Source: Apostichopus japonicus
Taxonomy: Eukaryota; Echinodermata; Holothuroidea; Aspidochirotida; Stichopodidae
Assembly: GCF_037975245.1 (NCBI RefSeq)
Contig: NC_092566.1
Location: forward strand, 1,178,001 to 1,242,000
Reading direction: 5' to 3'
DNA length: 64,000 bases
Within the stretch, counting starts at the first letter, position 1, and every line of letters starts with the position of its first letter. Of this stretch, positions 54,143 to 64,000 are shown in pieces. The position numbers and the translations under genes were made by a program. The notes under the pieces were generated by a model. It did not search any database, was not told the origin of the DNA, and worked only from the letters and a program-made list of their open reading frames with translations.

Positions 54143-56874
54143 CTAAAATAAAATGATGGGTTCATAATATATTCATCACAAGCTAATGGAATAACAAACA
54201 CAGTTGCCATGGATTCAAATCAACCAATTTGAAAAACAAAAGTTGCTGAAATTACTTTTTATGCCCCAGTGGTTTATTAAGCACGGTCCATAATCGTCTA
54301 TGTTGACAAGGTAATTTTCCTTTGAATACAAATGTTGCTCTAGGTTTCGTTAGGTTTTACAGTTAAACGACTTTGATGGCAGAATGGACTGAATCCTTGC
54401 AAGCTACTGTAACAACTTGTTTAATACAGCGTGTGTGAACTTTTGAGAACTTCATTTAAATAGATGATACTTGTAAACAGTTCAGTCTATTTACAATTGA
54501 TAGGATGTGAAGTAGTATAACAGTAGTTTGTATTAATTATTATTATTAATAAGTGAAGTTTTTATATCAGTTTTAATAGATGATGAGGGATGTCAAGTGC
54601 TGTTTAACTGATACAGTCGTCATAGTGATATAAGTTTAAATAAAACATCTTGCATGTATGTGGTAAAAGTTGTTACCTAACCTACCCCGTACCAAGTGTT
54701 ACGAAAACAAGATCGTTATTTATAATCAAACTAAACCAAAGGTCCAAGAATTTCCCACTAAGTAAAGGTTAATAATTGCAAGTGATTGACAAACTTTATA
54801 TGATGATCAACATTTTGATTATTAGATCATCATGATGCCTTGATAATTATCAAATTACTATTAATCCCATGTAACAAGCAAATTGGATAATTATAAACTT
54901 TTTTCCCCTTACAAAACAAAAAGAAAAGCAAAAACGATGCTATTTGTGAAAAAAAAGGTAGAAAATGAGGAAATACTGTATTCTCATTGAATGGTGTGTA
55001 CACATGTTCTGTACTTTACTTATATGTATAAAACAGCACAGAAACTGAACATATTGGTAAATGAACTAAAATTTATGTTAATCATTCTAAATAAAACAGA
55101 TGTCACCCATCGTAATTAAAATATCACACTTGCCTAATAAAATATGTAAATTTATGCTGTTAATTTTGGGGAAATTGTATCTATGACACACATCTGAGAA
55201 AGGGCTGAGATGGCAGCAATGTTTTTTCTTTTGTCTTTTTGAATACAATAGATATCTGAGGATACTGTCGCAAATTAATTAGTGTTGTCTTATAAGAATG
55301 TCTGCCTTGGGTTGAATATATACAGTATGTATGCAATAAACTTGGCTGTGTTCTTGAAGGCTGTCTACTGTACATTCTGTATGCTGCACCATCGGTCATT
55401 TTTTCTTTCACTTTGCAAACTTCTACAGAAATATTCTGATTTTTTGTAAAAGTTAGTGATAAAGTGTTATTATAACACTGTACCACTGTTCCCTTACAAT
55501 TGTCAACAAGTAACTGTCTCTAGGGGACATTACAGTAGGTAGAAGAGAGAGAGAAAAAAAAAGGAAAATAGTCAAGCTTGTGCTTGAAAAGTTTATATTA
55601 TTGTTTGCCTTCGTTCATATAAATATTTTTTATGACCTTAGTTCTGCATGATAATAACAAAAGAGCCTTGTTATTGATATAGAATACAGCAGTCATCTTT
55701 TGTACTGTATGTTCACTCAAGCTAGCAGCTGATATGCATGCAAGGCTGCCACAAATCTGTTTTGTTGCTTCTTGATTTGACACCAGGTTTTGAATCAAAT
55801 ACCATTAGCAGCAGCTTCTCTCCCCTATGAAAACAGTGAGTTTTACCCATTGTGAACGGCAAAAGATAATTTGGTTTTGAACGTACAGTAAGGGAATCAT
55901 TTATCCACAAAATCATCGCAAAATGCTATACCAAATAGGCAAATGGCTACACAATGGAACGTAATTATGCATGGCAGTTTTTGCACACTGATAGCATACT
56001 ACTGTCAGTATTTTATGAGAAATATAATTCATCATAAAACCGAAAAATGCTACACAAAATATAAACACTAAATTATTCCCTGTCATTAGCTGTACATATT
56101 ATTTCATGTATACATGCCAATTGGTATAAACTTTGTTAACTGAAAGTAACAACTTAATTCCTTTTGAAAGTAAGAAGTTAACCCCCCCCCCTTTTTCACC
56201 CATAATCCTTACTCCCTCCTGACCTTCTCCCAGAAAACAAACAAAAAAGAAGGCGAAAGACCTGTCAAGACATAGAATCAAATACAAATTTATATCGTAG
56301 GGCAATGTTACAACTGATATTTTGTTCAGACTCTTGTTGAGTTAAAATTAACCATTACAACTTATTTTGGAATCTAATTCTGGCCAGGTATTAAACAGTG
56401 AGTGCTTTGGCCGATCTCTTTGTATTGACCTAAAGAAATCAGTTTCACAATTATGGCAGGCTTACAGATCTTTCAAAATTGATGATTCATTATATATTTT
56501 TTGGCAACGTATTAAATTTACGTTGTTCCTCGCTTACCTGTCTCCCCACGACTTTAGCACTCTTGCTCTATCATGTCTAGAACGAACTGGTAAAATTTAA
56601 CACTTTTGGGCCCACTATGTCCGGACCTCCTTTATCAACCATCTTTTGATACCTTGCCAAATTTTGGCAGGTGATATCAATTACTTTGTTAATTTGGGAA
56701 TAAGTTTTATTTTAATTCATTGTACAATTTTGTTGTTGTGTTGTTGATAGTTCTCTCTAGATGTACATCCACATGTACATTGTTGTGATATGTTTTTTGT
56801 GCATTACAAGTATATACTGAATGTAACTCGCTTGCTGACAACATTGTTTTAATACCCAGTTTGAACCCACTCAC
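54143..56874. other. Likely intronic or intergenic DNA
   Basis: No supported exon. A minus frame around 55620-55770 is open but its donor is poor. A poly-C tract lies at 56181-56190. Confidence 0.35.
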
Positions 56875-57124
56875 CATGGTTGTCCTGACATGATATTCTC
56901 CCCTACTAAAGTGTATATACCATCTTTGATGTGCAGAACCTCCCCAAACATTACCAATTATTACCAGGCCTGTCATTTCACAGTTGGGGTTAACAGATAC
57001 AGTGAGTAGTGATGTATTATATGGTGTAACAACCTGGATTACCTTGTACATTCTGCTGGTTAGGGCAAGGTCAAGTCTTCGCCCCAGGGGGATCCATTCC
57101 TCAATGTCAGGTATCCCTGTATTC
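56875..57124 (-). CDS. Candidate internal exon with strong splice sites, unidentified protein
   Basis: Acceptor TTTTCCTTCTCCCCAG before 57124 and donor ATG|GTGAGT after 56875 enclose 83 complete open codons. They include NTGIPDIEEWIPLGRRLDLA, TVSVNPNCEMTGLVIIGNVW and HQRWYIHFSRGEYHVRTTM. This is the most protein-like frame in the right half of the window. I recognise no family; alternating hydrophobic and polar residues suggest a beta-rich, perhaps extracellular, domain. Confidence 0.5.
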
Positions 57125-57247
57125 CTGGGGAGAAGGAAAACTCAGAAAACTAAAAATATATTTCCCTGGTCTGCCACTACTGCCCAGACTTAAAACAAGA
57201 AAAAAAAGAAGTATTTTAATGTATGGTAAGAAAGAGTTTCTTCTGAC

Positions 57248-57303
57248 ATGGAATGCCAAATAGATGTTTTAGAAACATGTTTATTGTCCATTTGGCATTC
57301 CAT
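57248..57303. repeat. Perfect 14-bp stem hairpin
   Basis: ATGGAATGCCAAAT (57248-57261) is the exact inverse of 57290-57303; the 28-base loop holds an inner ATGTTT/AAACAT stem. Too short a continuous stem for a typical microRNA precursor. Confidence 0.7.
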
Positions 57304-58300
57304 ACTTGCATTATGTAAAACAGTACTATAGTTAGGCTATATTCTTGATCCCTTTTGTTACAATGTACCTATCATCCTATCAACTAATGCACAGTTTCCT
57401 GGCCCGGAGAGCATTTCTATGAATCAGATTATGATGTACTGTAGTGTAAAAATGGATGTCAAATACATTTAATGCTTTGGCATGTTTTACTGAACCTATG
57501 TTTCAAAAAAATAGAGTAGTAACATTATTAGCATTTTTCCTAACTTTCTGCCCTACATTTTTAATACAATGCCATGAGTCCTATACTTCTCACTGTATTC
57601 TTGAAAATGAATACATGTACTCTTAGAAGACACATTCTAAACAATATTTGAAATATTTGTTTGCATTTGAGGAAGATTCTGCTATGTTAAAAATATCCTC
57701 TTATTTAAATATCTTTTATTTATACCTACACAGGTGTTTTAATAATAATAATAATAAATGAGAATTATATAGATCTTTGTAGTAGATCTTTGTAGTAGAT
57801 CAGCAGTTAACAGTTTTTTTTCTCTCTCTTTAATATGTATTAAATGATATAAAGTTCCATGCATTTTCATCTCATGCATGTTTGTATGGATGTCATTGAA
57901 GCAAATAGCAATTGAGTTGATACTGCTGACATTACACAGGGCCATTTTGCATTGTATAAATTGCTTCTGCTCCAGCATTTTTCTTACAGCTACCGTATGT
58001 TGTAAGCCAAAAGTCCATCGTGTTTAATGCACACAATTAAGAGTCTGAATGGTGGTTGACGCACCAGTATTTTATCAGCCAATTAGTAATTAACTAAGTT
58101 TATTAACCATGTGTGGGTGACATAATACATGCTGGTAGTGCATGGTGGTGGATTCACATCATTGTGTTCCTTCAAGCTTGTGGTTTTAACATGTCAGAGG
58201 ATATAATGGGCATTCAAGACACTAACTTGTAAAATAGAGTTTGGAATACAGTAAGTTATTGTATACGTTCAAAACAATTTAACTGGTAAAGTAGTACACT

Positions 58301-58516
58301 TTATCTTGAATAATCTGTAACATAGATTCTGCATTGAGATGGGGTCATTACATTAAGCAGGCCCAGTTTGTGCATTTTATCATTTAAACTGCTCAAATAG
58401 TTGGTTGCCATTTTTTTTTCTCCAGGCCATTTTCTTGCTGTTTTGCCCAAATGAGCTGGGTACATTTCAAAGACAGTTTCCAGTTGATTCAAACAAGATA
58501 CTCGATTGATTGATAT
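58301..58516 (-). CDS. Candidate exon, unidentified
   Basis: Open frame on minus containing LNQLETVFEMYPAHLGKTAR and MATNYLSSLNDKMHKLGLLN, closed by TAA at 58301. The possible acceptor CATGACCAG is weak. It may be a terminal exon or an exon cut short by a GTAATG donor near 58349. Confidence 0.25.
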   Translation of the reverse strand: MSINRVSCLNQLETVFEMYPAHLGKTARKWPGEKKMATNYLSSLNDKMHKLGLLNVMTPSQCRIYVTDYSR

Positions 58517-58906
58517 GTAACACTGGTCATGTGAATGTTAAGTATCTGTAGGAATATATGAAATTGCCTTCTAAACATATCATCACGCAGAACGTTTTGG
58601 AATTCAATACTTAAAATTCAAGCTAATGATTGTTAGGATGGAATTTTAGTATCGAATGCTGTGACAAATTTTCCAAATAAAAGGGAAAACAAGCTCTTTC
58701 AAGAAATTATTGTGAGATGAATGAAACACTAGACTGCGTACCAAATGTTGTTTACAATATTACAGTAAATTGCTGTATGAACTTCTCTCTACAGGTTTAT
58801 TTTCCGTATTCCTATTTACACAAATTGCAAATGATCAAGATCGATATTTTTTTCATGCTTGTCAAAGTCCATGTCGATCATTTCTTTTGTAGTGGTCTGT
58901 CTAGAA

Positions 58907-59845
58907 CCAGGTTACTCAACCTGGGGTCCGCGGACCCCTAGGGGGTCCGTGAAATTTATTTGGGGGTCCGTGAGGTCAAAGGGGTCCGCAGGGGGTCCGT
59001 GAAAAAATAGGGGTCCGTGAAAAAAATAAGGGTCCGCGAAAGCCGAAGAAGTTCGTGAAAAATGGAATGAGAGATATAGTCGAAGGAAGAAGTATGTATG
59101 CCTCTAGAAATCTAGGCTAGGCTAGCCGTCAATACGTCGGACCCTGATGATCAGACCGTATCGTCAGTAGTCGATAAATGTTGAATCGTGCGTTCCCCAG
59201 ATGAAAGCAAGTAATATAGTTTCTCATTGGTATATATAGGTATGGATAACATGCCACCCGAGTGTTGTGTACAACTTAACTGCACACAATACATCCTAAT
59301 ATGCAGAGCAATAACTATGATGCGTTGCTCACTGTTGACACAGCGAAGCGCGGTAGTTATAAGGCTTTGGTGGAGGAAAAGTTATAACTAACTTGGATTT
59401 GACACAAAAAACGGTGCCATTTGCAGCTATCTCTGACAAAGAAAACCCATAATTCTCCTGACCTCATGCAGAATCAACCAGTTTGTATCTGACAACTCAT
59501 CGCTTCCAAATTAAAATTTAATTGGGAAATATATAATTTGAAAGTAAGAATTTCCAAGAAGGCCTATGCCTAGCAATACTTGCAGGTCTAGGAAAACTGC
59601 ATAATTCCAGGCCCAGAAAAATGCAATTCTAAACATAAATTCTTGAACATAAATTTACTTCAAAAGTCACAAAATAATGCACCATTTCGCATCTAACCCT
59701 CAAATATTGAAAAAAATTCAAAAGGGGGGGGACACCCCCTCCCCTTATACCCCTCCCCCAAGCCGGCGGTCACTGTCCGGGGGTCCTCCAAATATTTCAG
59801 TTTATCTCAAGGGGTCCCTGGATAGAAAAAGGTTGAGAACCTAGG
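58907..59845. mobile_element. hAT-type element, 939 bp, with ggggtccgtg tandem repeats
   Basis: Ends CCAGGTTACTCAACC and GGTTGAGAACCTAGG, like the 'ggttctcaacc' ends of known hAT families. Flanked by an exact 8-bp duplication GTCTAGAA (58899-58906 and 59846-59853). Near the left end GGGGTCCGTGA recurs about six times (58940-59060), and the block CCCCTTATACCCCTCCCCCA is shared with the other elements. No transposase frame. Confidence 0.85.
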
Positions 59846-59896
59846 GTCTAGAAGATATTTTTATTATTAATGTGAGGACCTTAAAGCATCAAGTAC

Positions 59897-60067
59897 CTTG
59901 TAGGTTTCCATAAATTTGTAAAATTTGCTAGGCCTCATTCGATGGCGTACTTGGTATTTCCCACAGCGATACTTTCGTAAGTTGAGTGAACTGGACAAAA
60001 GTGTAAAATTCAAGTCTCTGATCTTAATCATTACTTGTTGTACTTGATGGAAGGAAGTGTTTTGCGG
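59897..60067 (-). CDS. Candidate internal exon, unidentified
   Basis: Acceptor CCATCATTACAG and donor GTACTT bound exactly 57 codons (phase 0 to 0), including VQQVMIKIRDLNFTLLSSSL and KYRCGKYQVRHRMRPSKFYK. A hAT element sits 52 bp beyond its donor. Function unknown. Confidence 0.35.
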
Positions 60068-60969
60068 CTGTAATGATGGGGAACCTCTATTATGCCTTAA
60101 ATACCACATGTTACCATGGTAACAGGAATTTGATTTTGATGTTTAGCAAAACAGTTCATGGGATGCACCTAACGTTATATTCACAACTTTCCTGGTTATT
60201 ATAAAAAGTGAGGCGTGATAATTTATTCTGGGGGGAGATTTTTAAATAGTAAATCCAAAATACCTCTAACATGTCTTTTGTTCAGTTAATGTTAGAGGTG
60301 TCTTAAAACAGCTTTACTTTGATCATGAATTTTATGAGCATAATTAGAAATTCAAAATCATCAAGATACCAGTACTCCCACCCTCCAAGCTCTTTGTTTT
60401 TTTTTAATCACAAAAATGCTTAAATATTGGAATAATTGAAGAATTCTATTCTGTTCCTGTAAGAGCGAACTGAGTTAATCAGTGAATTGTAAGACTGGAA
60501 GTGCTTATTAGTTGATTAAGCTGCTGTCAGTAAATTTGAGATTCTGTAAAATATCCAGTTTGCCCCTCCTTTCTATCTTCATTGCATTTTAATGTCAACT
60601 TGTCAGCCCAGATAATTTGATGCTGTTGGTGAGGTCTGATACAAAGGTTTAATACTGTACATGGATGGAATGTTTAACATTCGATAAAGTGTTTTATAGG
60701 GTCAAGTTTGTTTGATCCACCACCTTCCCCATTCCCCAAACAAAAGAGAATAATGTCAGTAAAATACCAGGCCTAGCATTTCACAAATTTTATGTCCACT
60801 GGCAACAAATTACAAGTGCCTCCCCCACCCCCCCCCCTCCCAAAAAAACCCAGCAAAATCCAGTTTGCTTTTAGTCAGTGAATACCCTGAATTGTGAGGC
60901 CTGCAGTACTGAAGATAATACATGTTTTTGTAGACTAGAAAATGAAAAAAATATAGAAAAACCTGTTAC

Positions 60970-61149
60970 TGAACAGCTTTTACTTTTGTGTAGCATTGTA
61001 CCAAGTGATGTCAGTTGACTTATTCTCCAGATGGAGGTATTTGCAGAGACCATGTATATGATTTCCAGGGTGTTATTATAAACTAAACCTTGACCACAGC
61101 AGTGTTTGTTTGTCCTTGAATTATCAACAGGTTGTTGGTTCTGTGCCAA
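60970..61149 (-). CDS. Candidate internal exon, unidentified
   Basis: Sixty codons, phase 0 to 0, with QPVDNSRTNKHCCGQGLVYN and TLEIIYMVSANTSIWRISQL. Two Asn-x-Thr sites suggest a secreted or surface protein. Both splice sites (GGCAAG, GTAACA) are mediocre. Confidence 0.27.
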
Positions 61150-61544
61150 CTTGCCATGTTAAAAAGATTACCCCTCTTTTTTTTATTTATTAAAGTCCTT
61201 TTTTTTGAGGTACTGCTGAAGTGGTTAAAATAAAATTTAACTAATAATAGTATAGTATCAGATTATCACTACCAGTAGATATTCATTTAATCTATCTTCA
61301 GAGATTTGAGGATACAGTCGTCTTGCAGGCATATATATGCTCAAAGGTTTACAGTAACTTGAAAGTAAAAATCTATGATTCATGGTTTTACGCAAAGATA
61401 GACCAAATCACAACCTAAGGCTGATTTAGGGCAAGTGAAAGAATGAAAGGTGTATACATAGAGCTTTCTGATATAAGAGAAGTCTATGACTTCACGAAAT
61501 AATATTATAATTGTCATCGAGAGATACACGTGTATGTATCTTAC

Positions 61545-61627
61545 AATTCTCATCCACACGGAGAGAAATGAAATAGAGAATTTCTTTGTACCCTGTTCAT
61601 TGTAGGGACCTTCATAAAAAGACAACT
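61545..61627 (-). CDS. Candidate internal exon, unidentified
   Basis: Acceptor CCTCTCTCTGCTCAAG and donor GTAAGA enclose LSFYEGPYNEQGTKKFSISF and LSVWMRI, ending in phase 0. Splice sites are good and the peptide looks real, but no family is recognised. Confidence 0.38.
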
Positions 61628-63880
61628 CTTGAGCAGAGAGAGGTCAAGAGGGATTTCTTCAAGTCTTATAGAGAGAGGCTTAACAGTACAAGGTTTAATA
61701 ACTCTTCTGTCATATAGTTACATGGAATTATCCTATACAATATGTGAAATTTAATCCAACAGACTGTACCTGTTATCATTGAAATGACTAGTAAGTTACC
61801 AAAAGACAAACTGCCCTTGATAAGGGAGATTTAATTTTTTTTTTTTTTGTAGTAAAATGTCTCATTTGTGCAGAACCTGATTAACCACAAGTTAAGAAAC
61901 AGACCCCCACAGTACAGCTGCTGTTGAATGATGTGTCTGTATGTTTGAGATGCCATATTTTGAATGGTATTTTAACATTGTGCCCAACATGCTGTGAACT
62001 AACAGGAGATCAAATTTTGTTATATATGTCTAATGTTTTATTTCTGTATTTTGGGAATAAAATAACTGAAAAGTGAGTCATTAATCTGGTAGGACAATTT
62101 AAACCATGCTATTTACATTCTAGTATTTTATTTCAGAATTGAAATACAAATGGTAGTTGAAGAAGTTCTGAAGTTGACTTTTTAAAGCCACAAAATTGCT
62201 TAATTAAGACAAAGTCCAGGATTAAAATTCCATTCCCTTTTGCTGCGTGAATTGGGCCGCATTCCTTGCATAATATCAATGGGAGAAAGGAATGTTTATG
62301 ACAGTGGGGGCTCAAACTGTTACTTTTTGAAATTTTAGTGACTGCTTTAGCACATTGAAAAGTATGAACAAATCTCTGACATAGAGATAATGATGTTTAC
62401 TGTTATCTTCCCACGTATGTTAGCCCAACTGTACTTGACATTATCTTTGTGATAATTTGTGTGTGTGTTTTGAGTAGGATCAGAATGCTATTGTTTGAAA
62501 TTTATGTGGGACATTCAAAAGGAAAAGTAAGTTTGTTTGAAAGTTGATATCCCATGGGTGACGTGTCCATGAAATAGATGAAAATATTCAGGTGAATAAA
62601 CCTTTCTTTGAATTGTTACAAGTTGGTGAAGTGCATTGTGTTGTTCTACATGAGTTGTTGAATATTACACCTGTTTGTTTATTCAATTTTAGAATATTCA
62701 CACGTACAGTAGCTAGGCTAAGGCAATGTTTGCATGTATACGGTAAATCAATTTCAGGTCAATTTTTACAAGAGTTGCTTTAAAATAAGAGTGCTTTTCT
62801 CATTTATATTGGCCATGCAGTACTACTGCAACGATTCGATCAGATTCTGAGCAACCGTTGCCCATTCACTTCTTATATTCAGTTCTGAATAGCCAAGCAC
62901 CAGGGTATAAGGTTAGTGTTCGAAGTTTGCAGCAATTCTTTAAGGCTACGAAGTTTGTCTCTTATATAAAAGGCTATGGTTCCTATGTACAGAAAATGCT
63001 ATACATACATCCATTGTAAATGTGTATAGCGATTCACTTATATAGCATCTATATTATTTCGCTATGTGATGTAAGATAAATTATTCCTGTGCACAACTTG
63101 ATAAAATCTGGTGGTTAATTGAATAAGCTACGTCATGGAATAATTTAGTAATTTTCATTTTGCATATTGCAAGGTTTAATCATTGTGATTACAATAAAGT
63201 AGGTATGAAAATTCCAAGGTTTTGCGCATAGAAAATTGGTATCCTGTACAGTATCCGTACATGTGTATATAGCAAATTAGCAATGTGACCAAATTGCATT
63301 GGTCTTTAAATAATAAGTGTTACCAGCTGAATTAATCTCAATAATGGCTATGTATTAAGAAGAAGTGAAATTATTTGAAAATTTTAACCGTTCCATATAT
63401 TAATAACAAATAAAGAAGAAAATTCTATACAGATGTTTGGTATATATGCAAAATTACAATAAGCACATAATTAATGACGGACACTATTAAAATAAAGAAA
63501 ACAATGTTTGCTATTAAATGAAGGGCAATGATCATGAGGACAAACAAACCAGACAAAAAAAAGGGGAAAATGAATGAAGATTACGTAAGAAAACAAGGAA
63601 ATATGGATTAAATCTTAATCTTCATAATAATTTACAAGATGAGATTTCAAAACAAATTATTGTTGAAGCCATGCCAAGAGAGTACTAACCGACAGAATAC
63701 GAAGACAAGATTATTTAAAGATGTATTTAGAAATGATAGAACAAAGTTACCACATTTTGTGAAAAGTTATTAAATTGCCCTAAAAAAGAACATTCACAAA
63801 CACACACACATAAAAAAAAAACCCACAAATGGTTGCTTTAATGATCTAGAAATGCTAGCAGTGTCTAGTAGTATCTTTAA
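61628..63880. other. Gene-poor stretch
   Basis: AT-rich. A minus acceptor with strong pyrimidines precedes an open frame at 62133-62270, without a convincing donor. Nothing else is supported. Confidence 0.35.
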
Positions 63881-63995
63881 CTGGTCAGTGTACAGTTACT
63901 AGTACTGCTACGTCTGCTACAGTTACTAGAACTGCTGGTCAGTATACAGTTACTACTTAGTAACTTTTACTGGTCAAGTGGTCAGTATACATTTG
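63881..63995 (+). repeat. Degenerate tandem repeat (GGTCAGTATACAGTTACTA)
   Basis: Three to four imperfect copies of GGTCAGTRTACAGTTACTAG separated by short spacers, running to the window end. Confidence 0.7.
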
Positions 63996-64000
63996 TGACA

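Overview
The window looks like nuclear DNA of an animal. It is AT-rich and full of decayed transposons and simple repeats, and its clearest gene is split by introns with GT/AG borders. The metalloproteinase, the tRNA-headed SINEs, the CR1/L2-like LINE tails and the abundance of short hAT elements fit a marine invertebrate, perhaps an echinoderm. That placement is inference; nothing in the sequence proves the species.

Layout. 1-3.2 kb holds a LINE 3' end and a 659-bp hAT-type element with an exact 8-bp target duplication. 3.4-9.1 kb, minus strand, is a complete nine-exon secreted or membrane-anchored matrix metalloproteinase (547 codons by my splicing), with signal peptide, cysteine switch, furin site, zinc-binding site, four hemopexin blades and a hydrophobic C-terminus. 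10-19.4 kb has SINE relics, a hAT element, a 111/97-bp minisatellite and several microsatellites. 19.4-23.2 kb is nearly featureless. 23.8-31 kb is a dense nest of non-autonomous hAT-like elements sharing a conserved core, followed by a LINE tail at 31.2-31.9 kb. 33.95-35.17 kb, plus strand, is an intact single-exon protein of 13 C2H2 zinc fingers. 38.6-42 kb has another hAT element, a LINE reverse-transcriptase fragment, a SINE and a 1146-bp element with 71-bp inverted ends and a perfect 9-bp duplication (Mutator-like). 48.5-50.1 kb is a TTAA-flanked element carrying a THAP-domain fragment (Kolobok-like). 54-61.6 kb, minus strand, holds several candidate exons of one or more unidentified genes, interrupted at 58.9-59.8 kb by a 939-bp hAT element.

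Only two genes are well supported, the metalloproteinase and the zinc-finger protein, and nothing suggests they act together. The main interest lies in the mobile DNA: nine hAT-like insertions with readable 8-bp duplications (seven exact, two 7/8), a core motif present about ten times, and a likely Mutator-like and a likely Kolobok-like element. Exon borders were read by eye, without transcripts or database searches.
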